A stretch of 64,000 nt of DNA, from contig CM041777.1 in assembly GCA_023374045.1 (NCBI GenBank), positions 102,564,046-102,628,045 of the forward strand, written 5' to 3'. Below the pieces are notes generated by a model. The model saw only the letters and a program-made list of their open reading frames with translations, made no database searches and was not told where the DNA came from. Numbering within the stretch: the stretch's first letter is position 1; every line of letters begins with the position of its first letter. Source of the DNA: Limonium bicolor (lineage: Eukaryota > Streptophyta > Magnoliopsida > Caryophyllales > Plumbaginaceae). Shown here in pieces: positions 49,324 through 61,074 of this stretch. The position numbers were made by a program, and so were the translations under genes.

Positions 49324-50305
49324 TATGACACCTATTCAATGAAATTAAAATAAGGTTTTAATTTTATAAAAACTTGAATAATTGAACATTAAACCAAACA
49401 AACATAGCTAATGTTATTACCGGTTATTTTTGCTCTCCTCGTCTTAATTTGATTGTCTTCTACCTTAGAGCAACCTGCAAGAGATGGAAAAATTGAAACT
49501 GTAAGTAATTATGAAGAAAGTTAAATTCGATGAAATTAAAATCAGCTTAAATTCAGAAATACAAGTGTTATTACTGTGGGTTCTGATCAGGCAAACCGGT
49601 GGCAGAGGTTGACAGCAGTAGATAGTGCGATCAGTAGAAAATCCGACCGTGTGTAGTGACACCTATTCAATGAAATTAGAATATAAGGTTTTAATTTGAA
49701 AAAAACATGAATAATTGAACAAAGGGATAATTCACGATATACCCCTATTTTCTTTTATAATTCACAGTATACCCCTGTTGATTTTCGTAATTCAACTTTA
49801 AACATGCTTAAATGTTGTCCAAAATTGATGCAACTTTACATGGATGATGCTAAAGTGTTATATTTTTGTCCAATATCAAATTTGAAGTTTTTTAAGCTCA
49901 TATGTGACATGTGGGACCCAATGAAAATGTCACAATTTTCATTGGGGCCCACAGGTCACATGTGAGCTTAAAATCTTCAAATTTGATATTGGACCAAAAT
50001 ATAACACGTTTAGCATCATCCATGTAAGGTTTCATCAATTTTGGACAACATTTAAGCATGTTTAAAGTTGAATTACGAAAACCAATAGGGGTATATTGTG
50101 AATTACGAAAGAAAACAGGGGTATATCGTGAATTTTCCCTTGAACAAATAAACAAATGAATATATTTTGAATAAACCTTGTTATTGAAACATTTTAAAAA
50201 AACTAACCTAATGAATAGTGATGATGAACTCACAAATGGGATGGAAGAGAGATTATTCAACCGTAGTAACACCTATTCAATGAAATTAGAATAAGGTTAA
50301 ATTCT
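49324..50305. repeat. Three dispersed direct copies in the 5' region of CACTA 1
   Basis: ACACCTATTCAATGAAATTA followed by an AATAAGGTT block appears near 49328, 49667 and 50269, spaced about 340 and 600 bp apart. The longer gap contains the MITE at 49724-50139. No gene is seen here. Confidence 0.7.
49724..50139. mobile_element. Palindromic MULE-type MITE, 416 bp, with 9-bp duplication
   Basis: It starts GGGATAATTCACGATATACC and ends with the inverse (one mismatch). The two halves are near-complete inverted copies, for example AACATGCTTAAATGTTGTCC against its inverse. The 9-bp flank TTGAACAAA is perfect on both sides (49715-49723 and 50140-50148), which suggests a Mutator-like element. It has no real coding; the open frame on the minus strand follows from the palindrome. 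Confidence 0.9.
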
Positions 50306-50639
50306 GGAAAAAATTTGGCATGACCAGTGCGTATTTTTAGACTCCACATTTTTTTCGGCAAAAACAAACACAATAGCAGCATCAGAATACAGGACCCATG
50401 AATTAATTCTATGAGCAGAACCATAGAGTGAATGAAAGGTGGATCGTGCCACTCATTTTAAATGTCATTAGCAACTACACAAGCTATTTTTCAATGGTGT
50501 TGGTTGAGGAAGTATTTACCAACAATGAGCCACATTTATTTGTTTTACCATTCGCTAGCAACAAAAATCATTTTTTATTTCTAGGTTGAGAAAAATTTTC
50601 TCAATTTTGCATGTGAAATGCTATATGAAGCAGCTTCTA

Positions 50640-50871
50640 TCTAGGCTCGAGCATTGCCCTAGGGTCCTTATCTGAACACATCGATGTGCTATTAGCTGGC
50701 CTTGGTGCTGTTTTAAGTAAATTGAAATTGCCATCCAAGCTGATATCCATAGCGAATGCAAGATGGTTCATATCCCCATTTATTGATGTCATTAAAGATA
50801 AACTAGATTGTCATGATATTTATGGTGAGCTCTTTGAAATTATGAAACTATGCCCTTATATTATATTATAG
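50640..50871 (+). pseudogene. Unidentified gene-like fragment inside CACTA 1
   Basis: On the plus strand, opposite to the element's genes, an open piece at 50686-50871 reads LLAGLGAVLSKLKLPSKLIS, then ANARWFISPFIDVIKDKL and DIYGELFEIMK. The composition looks like real protein, and upstream bases 50640-50685 continue the frame. It may be a captured host exon. I do not recognise the family. Confidence 0.4.
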
Positions 50872-51074
50872 TTAGCTTCCTTCAATTATATAGGGGTGAC
50901 TAGCATATCCCGGAGCTTAAAACGTTTTCTACATTTTAGTATGATTGTAAAAATACCACATTAAACCCACACCAGAGGCTACGATCGATTTTGTTTCATT
51001 AAAACAGAAACAAAAAAAAAGCATGGACATATGACAATGAATTTATCTTGTTTGATGTAAAAATGCAAGCTAAA

Positions 51075-51400
51075 CCTAACCTGGCCGGATTTGTAGGTGG
51101 TGGGCGTGAGTGGGGCGGCGGTGAGTGTGTGCGGGGCGGCGGAGCGGCGAAGATACGGTGAGCAGGTGTCGGTGTTGGCGCGCACGAGTTCATTACTAGG
51201 CGACGATGGAAATACGGGAAGGCTAGGGCGGCGGGGCGAGACGGCAGACAGGGCGGGCGATGAGACGAGACAGAGGAGGAAGAGGGGCAGCAGCGGAGGA
51301 AGAGGGGCGGCGTTGAGGTTTCAAAATCGCCAGCTAGAGAGCAGAGATGGCGAGAGTCGGGTCGAGGAGGAAGAAGAAGAAAAGAAAAGTGGGAGTTATT
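51075..51400. other. GC-rich leader-like block near the right end of CACTA 1
   Basis: A 300-bp GGCGG/GCGGG-rich block stands out from its AT-rich surroundings. On the minus strand it precedes all element genes, so it may be the promoter and leader region. Both strands give open frames from composition alone. Confidence 0.5.
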
Positions 51401-51404
51401 AAAA

Positions 51405-51761
51405 GAGTTTTAAATGACGGTTCCTCGAGAAACCGTCATTTAAAATGGTACGGTGAGCAACATAAACGATGGTTCATCAATAACCGTGGTTTATATTATC
51501 CCCGGCGAAACTATAAACGATGGTTCCGTGAAAACCGTCATTTATTATTAGCTAAATACCACGGTTCTATAGGTAACTGTGGTATAAAGTCTCGCGATTA
51601 TATTATATATGACAGTTTTGCTAAAAACCGTGGTATAAAGTCTTGCAGTTAGGTTGTATATGACAGTTAGCTTTAGAACCGTGGTATATAATCTTTAAAC
51701 CACGGTTACAAGTAAAACCGTGGTCTAAAGGGCGTCACATAAAATCTTTTCTGCACTAGTG
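51405..51761. repeat. Right subterminal repeats of CACTA 1
   Basis: Repeated AACCGTGGTTTAT, AAACGATGGTTC and AACCGTCATTTA in both orientations, matching the left-end array, and ending in the inverse of CACTAGTGCAGAAAAG. Confidence 0.88.
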
Positions 51762-53262
51762 CCGCCTTAAAATAGACTTTGTTCTGAAGTCATCTTTTCT
51801 CAAACCAAATCATCTTAAGGAATCAAGTTCCACTATGTTCTATGTCTAACTTACATTTATCCATCAGGTATATACCACGATCTAACTATGCATCATGTCA
51901 TCAACATCATGAGCATTCCCAAGTCATTTACATCATTCAGCATACAACACAACCAAAATACCATGCTCATTGCACACATGTCACACCAACATACATATAC
52001 AACACACACTACATGCATAATCATTACCAAGTATCCACACAATCAAAACACAACCCACGTACATGCCAAGTAGCTCTACCCCTCTTAAAAAAGGGTTACT
52101 CCCACGTACCCCACAAGTATACAAAAGACGCTGAAACAAAGAGCTCTGGATATTTGGATCTCATGGAGTCCTCTAACTCCCATGTGGCCTCCTCAACATC
52201 ATGATTTGACCATAAAACTTTGAACATCTTGACGGTGTTATTCCTAGTCTCTCTAGTCTTAGTATCAAGGATTCAAAGTAGGGTTTCAAAATATCTTAAA
52301 GTAGGATCCAACTCAAGCCTCTCGGGCTCTAGCACCTGAGAAGGGCAAGGTGCATACTTCTTGAACTGAGAGACTTATAAAACACTATGTACTCTCCCCA
52401 TTCAGTAGGTACGTCCAATCTGTACGCCAATGGGCCCACTCGCTTCGTGATAGTGTACGGCCCAACATATTTGGGGCTCAACTTGCCCTTCTGTCCAAAT
52501 CTAAAGACACCCTTCACGGGGGATACTTTGAGAAAGACTCTGTCGTCAACTGTGAACTCCAAGTCTCTCCTTCTGACCTCAGGATATGCTTTTTATTTAT
52601 CCTGGGCATCCTTCATATTCTAACAAATTAACTCTACATCCTGCTTCACTTGCTCTAGGTACTCAGACCCTAAGAATAAGTTCTCACTAGCTTCGTTTCG
52701 ACATAGTGGTGTCCTGCATGGCCTACCATATAACACCTAGAATGGCGGCATCTTAATCTAAGCGTGATAGTTATTGTTGTATGTAAACTCAATAAGATGT
52801 ATCCTATCAATCCCTCTCCCGGAAGTCCATAGCACACATATGAAGCATAGTTTCCAATGTTTGAATGGTCCTCTTAGTCTGACCGTGTGTCTGAGGATGA
52901 AATATAGTGCTGAGCTTCAATTTTGTACCCAAGGCCTCCTGTACCTGTCCCTAGAATCTGGAAAGGAAACGAGGATCTCTGTCGGATACAATGGTCTTAG
53001 GCACACCATGATGTTGAATGATCTCTCTCTGGAACAATTTTGCTAACTTGGGTACCTTCAAAGTATCCTTCATATGAATAAATCTGGCCACCTTTGTCAG
53101 CCTATCAACGATAACCCAGATCTGGTTCATTCCTCCTCTAGTCTGTGGCAAACCAACTACGAAATCTATCGATAAGTCCTTTAACTTCTAGCACAGAATA
53201 CACATGGGCTGTAATAGCCCTCCCGACCTCCTGTGCTCGAACTTGACCTTCTGACAGGTTAA
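51762..53262 (-). pseudogene. Ty3/gypsy chromovirus integrase and chromodomain relic (element D)
   Basis: On the minus strand: an H2C2-type remnant (VVCLTCQKVKFEH, about 53225-53262), the integrase core GGMNQIWVIVDRLTKVARFI (53151-52951, continuing to GVPKTIVSDRDPRFLS), then FTVDDRVFLKVSPVKGV and LSPKYVGPYTITKRVG (52562-52329). The chromodomain follows: FKVLWSNHDVEEATWELEDS and RSKYPELF (about 52140-52260). Stops and frameshifts occur throughout. Two purine tracts follow, near 52080 and 51770, with a CA-rich spacer. RT and upstream parts are missing beyond 53262. Confidence 0.85.
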
Positions 53263-53838
53263 ACACACGACACAAACTCAATAAACACACCAATCAAGTC
53301 CATTTCCCACCTACCTTGATTAACTGCAGAGAAGATCCAAAATCTGGAGAAGAATCAGCCACCGAAACACAGACCAAACGCAGAGGGAGCAACCACTGAA
53401 TTGCACAACAAAAAAGTAGAGAAATCCCACAATCAAACAACACCAAAACTGGAAATCGAAGCTCTAATAACCACAACCCAAACCTGATAATCGACGATGG
53501 AGACGCAACAGATGAGAAAGCCATAGAGCAACAGCAATGACAGCAGAATGCAGCAACATTCATAAATCAAAGAGGGAAGAACACTCTGGAAAGGAAGAGT
53601 AGAGAGAATGCACTATCGCTCAACAAAGAATCTAACAATTAAGGAAATTAGAACGTGAAAATAATAAGGAAGTTAATTCCTTCTTAAAACCCTTACCAAA
53701 ATAAGAAGGAGGGTAAAAGACAACTCAAAAGACGTCAGCATCCTAAAGACAAAAAAATCCAACTTAGAACATAATGGCTAAAATGAAATAACTTGGGCTA
53801 TAATAGTGTCTTAGGTGTGTCACCTTAAAAGAGTGGAT
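53263..53838. other. Unassigned DNA beside element D
   Basis: No family was recognised. On the minus strand it has a pyrimidine-rich leader-like composition and a 90-codon open frame (53563-53294) without known motifs. It could be the leader of another retroelement or part of the adjoining gene relic. Confidence 0.35.
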
Positions 53839-55190
53839 ATGGCTACACAACATACTTCTGCTGAAGTTTTAGGTCAACATGAGAAGGTAAGTTAATCTTG
53901 GCAGTGTGCCTCAACTTGCAATGGATTGCGATTAGTTATCTTATGGATGTGGTTTGAGCATTGTTTACTAGTCACCCCTTCCCCCTTCCCCATCCACACA
54001 CAACAAATGTTTGATGATCCGTGTAAAGTATAAAGAATTAAGGTTTATAGAATTTTGGGACCCATCTGCTGTATTTTGTCATGGATCCTAATTTTTCATT
54101 ACAAATGTGTATACTGACTTTGTTTCAGAGCATGGGAAAGTGTGGTTTAACTCAGGATAAACAGAATACAATTGGCTTAAGGTACTAGGGACCAAGCATA
54201 CTAAATTCACGATGATTTGTAACTCATATTGTTCATATGCTTTGAAATGTATTCTTTACGTTGTTCCTAAAAAATGCAAACAAATACACTTGTGAAGAGC
54301 TTCTGTGTAACAATTGCAAAGTGATGATGGCTAATGGTGTTTTATTCTACTCTTTATGTGAATGCAGATATTTAGAAAGGGGGATAATGGCATCTCTAGA
54401 ATTATAGAATGTGCTGTGACCGTGACAAAGGTGCTATATTGTGACTTTCGTCAAATTAATAATGCTTCTAGAGTGTTTACCATCCACTCCACTATCTTTT
54501 ATTATTCATCTGTAGAATAATGTTCCTTAGGAATTTGAGTTTCAAACAACAAAGCGGGTAACACAGAAACCTCTGACTGAACTTCTAAGCAAGGTTTGAT
54601 AAAACTTTCCTTTTCATATTGCCTCCCCTTCCTGTTAGTTATCCTTTTTTTTCCCTCAGCTTTGCCAGTTTTACCATTTTGTTTGACCTTTATCTTCTCT
54701 CATCATCTTGAATTTCTCAACTCTCTATGGCTCCTGAACTTCAATCAAAATGTTCTGTATCATCAAAGTTGCCTTAGCCTACTCTTATAACTTCTTTTAA
54801 GGTCTGTCTCATTTCGTGATTGGTTTGATGATATAAAGGTTTGAATTATCTTTTTAACTGATTGTTCACTTGCACTATAAGGGCTCAAAAGAGAACGTAG
54901 CAGGGGGTTGTGTCATTTGAGACCCAAACGTAAGCTTGCTTTCTCTAATTCTACAACTATGGTGCAATCTCGACATAAGATTAATATGCTTTGCCGATGA
55001 GGTTCCTGATGCTTCAATGTAACTACTGACTGACACTTAACATTCTTCTGTGACTACAGTATACATCAGCGATTGATATATATGTGGAGCATTGGATGCA
55101 TATTTGCAGAGGTATTAATAATGTTGATGTTTGCATTAGCAGCGCTCTTGGTCAATTCAAAAGGCGGTTTGCTCACTTGTAAGAATAGTA
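53839..55190 (+). pseudogene. Exon-like fragments of an unidentified gene
   Basis: Several pieces are bounded by good splice sites on the plus strand. Exon-like 53839-53886 (MATQHTSAEVLGQHEK) is followed by GTAAGT; 54129-54181 is preceded by TTTCAG and followed by GTACT. Others start after TGCAG at 54368 (IFRKGDNGISRIIECAV), after TGTAG near 54516 (EFEFQTTKRVTQKPLTEL), and near 55060 (YISAIDIYVEHWMHICRG, preceded by CTACAG). At least one in-frame stop (TAG near 54530) and phase mismatches show it is not intact. I do not recognise the protein. It lies just left of a CACTA end and may be captured DNA. Confidence 0.45.
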
Positions 55191-55424
55191 ACTCCTATGT
55201 AATGTAACATCAAGAAGATTAGTGTATCATATTATACGGGCAGACATAGTTTAAAGCCCCACTTAAACAATAGAAGATGTGTTGGCTTGTAACATACCTT
55301 GTTTGATTGCTTATACACCTATATTGTTTAAAAAAAATTGTTGTTCCACGGTTTATTGTTTGTGTATATTTGCTATGGGAGCATAAATGTCATGTATGGA
55401 TTTTGTATTTTTTCAAACTAAAGG

Positions 55425-55989
55425 ATCAACGGGGGCAACTTTCCAAGTGCCTCTCTTGTTGGACATCAACGGAGGAGAGAAGAAGAAGGTTGCCTATGTT
55501 GTTTATTCTCTACACAAAGCAATGGGGCGAGTTTCAGGCCTTGCCTCGCTTGTTGGACATCAACGGAGGCGAGCTGCCTTGGTTGCCTCTGTTGTTTATT
55601 CTTTACACAAAGCAATGGGGGTGAGTTTCAGGCCTTGCCTCGCTTGTTGGACATCAATGGAGGTGAGATTTATATGTTGCCTTTCTTGCTTGTGATGGGA
55701 TGCATACTCCACACAGCTCAACGGGGGCAAGAGGAACTAGTTGCCTCAGTAGCTAAAGACCAACAGAGCCGAGAGGCTGCTTGCCCTAATACTTCAACAT
55801 CAATGGAGACAAGTAATGTTGTCTCTGTAGGTAAAATCAACAAAGGCAAAGAGTTTAGTCACCTCCATAATCAACTGAGGTGACCCTTTAGAGGCAACCG
55901 TTTTGTTGTCTCTAAATGTCTACAAAGACAATTTTTTTGGTTTTCAGAGGTAATAAAAGTTGACTCCATAGACTTTATATATAGTAGTG
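55425..55989. mobile_element. Right end of a CACTA element (left end not found)
   Basis: The sequence ends TATATATAGTAGTG at 55989, the inverse of a CACTACTATATA terminus. It is preceded by about 560 bp of subterminal repeats built on ATCAACGGGGGC and TTGCCTC, similar to those of CACTA 2. No left terminus with matching flanks (AAT follows on the right) was found upstream, so it is either truncated or larger than I can define. Its open frames (55307-55883) are repeats, not genes. Confidence 0.7.
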
Positions 55990-56457
55990 AATTCAAGTAT
56001 TTTTAAGATTGTGCAGTTAAGGCACAAAATGCACTAGTCTGATTTTTTTGTATAAGCTAATGCAAAGAAAAACATTATACTAATATTCTCGTTTTATCTA
56101 ATGTAAGCAATGCAAATTCGTTTATATTCATGTTCGTTTCAATTGCAATGTTTGATAACAGGTTATATATGTTCAACGAATGAAACACGCACAACAGTAA
56201 TATGATGTATAATTAGTAACATAATGTTAATGTGTACAAGATGGTGTATATATATTAGTTGATTAAGAATAATTAAATAGGTACAATTTAGTTAAGTATA
56301 TTACATACTAATTAGATCCACATGACAAAAACATTATAAAAAACAAAACTGTTATCAAACCGATACCCGCATAAATAATATATTTTAACTAAATAAATCC
56401 ATCAGTTTACTAATATAATCAAAACAGTAGATTTTTAGTTCTAGCAAAACCTTATCA
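55990..56457. other. AT-rich spacer between two CACTA ends
   Basis: About 470 bp with no open frame, repeat or element border recognised. Confidence 0.5.
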
Positions 56458-56504
56458 CACTACACAATATTCATCAATCTGGGCAATTTATATAATATCA
56501 AGGG

Positions 56505-56800
56505 AGGCAACATAAAACTTGCCTCTAAAGAGATCAAAGGGGGCGAGCATAGAGTTGCTTCGGATTGTGTGATCAATGGAGGCAAGTCAATTAATCGCCT
56601 CTGTTGGTGCGATCAATGAGGGCGACACAAATATATTGCTCGTTATGTGCAGTCCGTGCCAAGATACATAATCTTTGGAGGCGAGTCGTTTTAGGTTGCC
56701 TCGGTTGTTTGGTATATAATCGGTGGCAAGTTCTGTTGCCTCCCTTGACTTATTTACGGTGACAAGTAATTAGGTCGCCTTCGTTTTTTATAAGTAATTT
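56505..56800. repeat. Left subterminal repeats of CACTA 2
   Basis: Copies of ATCAAAGGGGGCGAG, AATGGAGGCAAG and TTGCCTC alternate in both orientations, about every 30-40 bp. Confidence 0.85.
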
Positions 56801-56903
56801 TAAAAAAGTAACATTTTTGCTCATGTCGTCGAGCTCATCTCTCCGCCATCTACATCCCGGTTTATTGCTTGCTCTGAAATTAGGGTTCTGAAGATTTCCT
56901 TTC

Positions 56904-57101
56904 TTGCTGAATCAACGTCAAGTACCAGAGCGTGGACACCAATATGAGCAAGGGACTAGAGATTTTCAAAAATCTCAGCACGGGCGTTTTCTGTTCCTCG
57001 ATTCTCCTGTTGGTACTGGCTTCTCATATTTCACCACTGCGGATGGTTGGCCATCTTCTGAGACTAAAGCAACAAAAGAGGCCTATAATTTCTTCCTCAA
57101 G
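56904..57101 (+). pseudogene. Captured serine carboxypeptidase-like (SCPL) exon
   Basis: The open frame contains [14 protein letters not shown], then [19 protein letters not shown], a block conserved in plant serine carboxypeptidase-like hydrolases and acyltransferases. It ends in CTCAAG followed by GTACTTTG, a plausible splice donor. Catalytic Ser (GESYAG), Asp and His regions are absent, so the piece has no activity. It is one exon of a vacuolar or secreted alpha/beta-hydrolase family. Confidence 0.75.
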
Positions 57102-57145
57102 GTACTTTGTATCCCTGTTTTTCCTTCCTATTCAAACAAATTCAG

Positions 57146-57458
57146 CCGGAGCTTGCGGGTACGGTAATCTCTTTAGCCAGGGTTACGACCAAAACACAGC
57201 AGCACTAAGCACAATACTTTTCAACAGCGGTCTCACTTGCGGTGCTTGCTAAGAGATGAATTGTAGTGCAGATCCACAATGGTTTTTAGCTGGTTCAATC
57301 GTTTTTACTGCAACAAATTTCTGTCCACCTAACTTTGCTCTCTCAAATGACAACGGTGGTTGGTGTAATCCACCACTACAACATTTCGATCTTGCTGAAA
57401 CCGCTTTTCTTCAGATCGCAAAGTACCGTGCTGGAATCGTCCCCGTCAATTTTAGAAG
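57146..57458 (+). pseudogene. Captured alpha-expansin exon
   Basis: It opens after AATTCAG with [20 protein letters not shown], then [13 protein letters not shown], and after a nonsense codon (57250-57252, at the Tyr/Phe after the Cys) continues EMNCSADPQWFLAGSIVF, TATNFCPPNFAL, GGWCNPPLQHFDLAE and YRAGIVPVNFRR. These are hallmarks of the cysteine-rich GH45-like domain of EXPA proteins, which loosen cell walls. The exon ends at the usual EXPA intron position (RR, then GT). The signal peptide and the C-terminal CBM63 domain are absent. The stop and the Cys-to-Phe change (WFL for WCL) mark it as non-functional. Confidence 0.88.
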
Positions 57459-57810
57459 GTGCACGCGGATTTCTTCCACTCTGTTCACTTACTAGTTAGT
57501 TTAGTTAGTACTATGATGAAGCCATATTCTCTTCGACGTTCTTGCAGGGTTTGATTATGTTGTTGGCTATTTGGTAATACTTTTCTGTCAATTTGTAATA
57601 GAGCAGTTCTTATATGATCTACCTGAACATCTTAGAAAGTGCATAAACATAAGCATATGCTGATGTTGTCCGGCTCTACACCGGAGCCATGCCCATTTTT
57701 AAGGTTTTCTGCTAGTCTAGCTGGTTTTTTTCATTCTTTTATGCAGTCCTTGGTACATACAACAGCTACTTACGGTTGTAACTTATTGGTTCTTAATTTT
57801 TTGTTTTCAG

Positions 57811-58320
57811 GCATATGGGGATTCATCATTCAAGGAATGTAAGAAAGCTTCTTTAGGTGCTGTTGCAGTATTTACCAATAATTTGCTGGTAATATGTAAT
57901 AATCGCGAAGAATGCCTTGCCTTTTCCTGAACTGAGAAGCTCACCTGGGAAGTTTGTTCTAGTTATATTATTTCGTCCCTAGTTGAACATATCATGAGTG
58001 TGATTTGCACAATTTTTAGCGTCATAAACTAGAATTTCACTCCCGTTCGTCTGTAGATGCACTTCACACTTATCTGTTAGGCATGATTCTAAATTCCATC
58101 AAATGGATGTGCAGGTTAGCATGCTTCTGAATATTCCTATCAGTAATAACTGCTGAAAGTCACCTATATGATGCCATATAAAATGTTCAGTTCCTGACAA
58201 TTCTTCTACTTATGGTCAAGGAATAGTCAGCAGGATACTATTTCCCAATTTTCAGGAAAAATAATTTCTGATTCAGAATCCATCCAGGCAAGAGCTGAAG
58301 CTGTCATGCTCCTGAAGCAG
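57811..58320 (+). pseudogene. Unidentified captured exons in CACTA 2
   Basis: One piece, 57811-57888, follows TTTTCAG and reads AYGDSSFKECKKASLGAV before a GTAATATG donor. A second, about 58255-58320, follows TTTTCAG and reads SDSESIQARAEAVMLLKQ. Both look exon-like by their borders and composition. The families were not recognised, and they may come from different genes. Confidence 0.35.
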
Positions 58321-58329
58321 TTGAATTTT

Positions 58330-59280
58330 CCTGTTCGTTTTTGAATCTATTGCTTTTATTCAGCTTTGAATCAACTTCTTTTGGTAGCTTTTTATGAGAG
58401 CATGCTTAGTCATTTTTCTTAAGACTTCAAGATTTGTTGTTTTCATGCTATGAAAAGATATGTTTTTGTAACGAATGCTATATTCTCAGCTCAGCGCTCA
58501 ATGGTATAATATTTGTAGACTAACAATTCATTTTCTCAGATTAGTTATTTTTCTATCCACATTATGCTATCTACTCTGGAGGGACTAAGATTGTATCATT
58601 TTATTATGGCTATCTTTGTTCTTGTCTTTGAATTGTTCAATACTAAAGATTTATACTTGTCAATTTTGAGCTGCATGTCCTAATTGATTCGTGTGTGATT
58701 GGAGCCCAGCATTCTACATTCTTGCAGCAGGTAAAATCTTTTCTTTCCCACTGCTTAGATTCTTCTGAGTTCAATCCTGAAGATCAGGTTTAACATAAAT
58801 AATGTATTGACAAGCTTCATATATTACTAGAGGTGTCTATCTGAAGCCGCAGCTATTAGATGGGTTGTACCAGTACTTATCTGTAAGTTCCTTGGTAAAA
58901 TAGTATGTTCATAACCTTAAGCTAACATAGCTTATTATATTATGAGTTAATGCATCAGGAACATTCTTCTTCATGTGTTGTTGATCCTTCTGTTTGTTGC
59001 TTGACATGCTTGCTATATATGCAGACAGTATTTGCAACTGACATGTACTGTCGTAACTTCTTACAACTCCCAAACATGAGGGGTGTATCATCATCATCAT
59101 TATCTTCTTCTTCTTCTTCTTTTTCTGTAATTCGACACTCCAGTATCGCTCGAGACAAATCATCATATCAAGCTGTCTGAGCAACTGGGATGTCTTCACT
59201 AATGTGTATTCTTAATATTTTTTGAGAAAAAAACTGCACATTAAGCTGTTATACTACAAATTAAAAACAGGTGGTGTAGA
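58330..59280. other. Intron-like or unassigned interior of CACTA 2
   Basis: T-rich DNA without a recognised gene. A (TTC/TCA)-type microsatellite lies at 59088-59126 and gives false Ser-rich and Glu/Asp-rich frames on the two strands. Confidence 0.5.
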
Positions 59281-59828
<548 letters not shown>

Positions 59829-60535
59829 GTAACTAAAAACAGAATGTCTCATTTGTTGCTAAGATTGTGTGACCTTATGATTTTATATGAATTGATTTTC
59901 CACAATCGTTTCCTTTTTGAGAAGTCTCTTTCTTCCTTATATATTCTCTTATATTTGAATTATGTCAGAGCTATGAACAAGGAGCTCCTTCTTGGACCTT
60001 GCGTTATCACTGTGGTCTTTGCATGAAATCACTTGTGGATGGGAAAGATTTCTGAACTCCCATAAAAGTACCAGAAATATTTTTTCCCATTCTATTTTAT
60101 GGTAAGAGTGTAGCCTCTTTGTGAAATGTTGATGGGTGTTTATTGGTTGTTTAATCATGGCTTGCATTATGTTTCCAGGTTTTATATTTTGGATCCCTGT
60201 CAGTCCCCTTAACTTTTTGTACACCCTTCTCTTTCCTTCTATGCTTAGTTCAGTTTAGAAACAATAATGAATCCAGGTTCTGCAAAGTTAGTGGGAAATT
60301 GAAGTATGAGTTATTGCTTCTGGACTGATGTACCACATGTCTAATTAGTGTCTAGTTTGATTTTGACTAGGCAGTGCTTGAGAATAGAAGTAAGGCCTTT
60401 ACTCTAGGGCGCTATATAACAAAGCATGTAAAGGAGCAATCTCTCTTCTTATAGTAATGGTGAATAGCGCACTTAATTATGAAGACAAGATTGTGATTCA
60501 ACTCATAATGGGCTTATGTTTGTTGATTATTACAG

Positions 60536-60854
60536 GGTTCTTCCTCTTCAAGCTCGGATGGGTTTATGTCATTAGGCTCTACAATGATCACCCAGGAGAT
60601 CATTGAGGTTCTTGATGTTGACATTGAGGAACGAGGGCTACTCATTGATTGAGTCAGAAGCTGCAATATTTCTTCCATGCTTGATGGACAAGGATAGAAT
60701 GCTGTGATGTTGTTGGTTTTCTTGTTGACAACCATGGAGCTTAATTGAGTACAGTTGAAGAGCATGCACAATATTACAATTTTGACAGCTGAACGAGACA
60801 CTGAAATAAAAAAAGCTTCTCTTAATGCGTTGGCTACATGCTACAAGATTTTTG
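60536..60854 (+). pseudogene. Captured fragments, including a probable MOR1-type TOG exon
   Basis: After TTACAG, 60536-60650 reads GFMSLGSTMITQEIIEVLDV up to a TGA; its family was not recognised. At about 60774-60854 LTAERDTEIKKASLNALATC then YKIFG, followed by a GTATGG donor, resembles the TOG/HEAT repeat of the microtubule regulator MOR1/GEM1 (XMAP215 family) as I recall it. It is a short piece and could come from another HEAT-repeat protein. Confidence 0.45.
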
Positions 60855-61074
60855 GTATGGATGGATAAGTCATTGTGTTTGCACATTTTATTTCATGGAT
60901 GGTTTGTAGTAAGGTTATCCTTAATTAATGTTAAGTATCTATCATTGTAGACCAAATTGCAGTCTTAAGTAAAAATTTCAAAATTAACAACACTCTCTTG
61001 TCTTCTCATGGTTGCGTTGTTTCGGGCATCAGAACAGGTGCTTCATGATTTTATTTTTTTTTCTAAAAATATCA

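Larger units (their letters stand above)
42724..51761 (-). mobile_element. CACTA element 1, 9038 bp, with decayed transposase genes
   Basis: Ends are CACTAGAGCAGAAAATG (left) and, inverted, CACTAGTGCAGAAAAG (right). The 3-bp duplication CCG flanks both sides (42721-42723 and 51762-51764). Subterminal repeats around CCACGGTT fill both ends. Minus-strand remnants of TNP2 transposase, an En/Spm-type protein and an Ulp1-like protease lie inside, with a nested MULE-type MITE and a plus-strand gene-like fragment. All genes are broken by stops and frameshifts. It inserted a few bases from the junction of purine tract and LTR in element D. Confidence 0.93.

Noticed and set aside
51097..51402. Arg/Gly-rich open frame
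   Set aside because: It lies in a GC-rich block with open frames on both strands and no protein motif.
53800..53816. ATAATAGTG as a possible right end of another CACTA
   Set aside because: No subterminal repeats or partner end are present; a five-base match is expected by chance.
55307..55883. Three overlapping open frames of 82-105 codons
   Set aside because: They follow the subterminal repeats of a CACTA end; their repeated motifs are DNA repeats read as protein.
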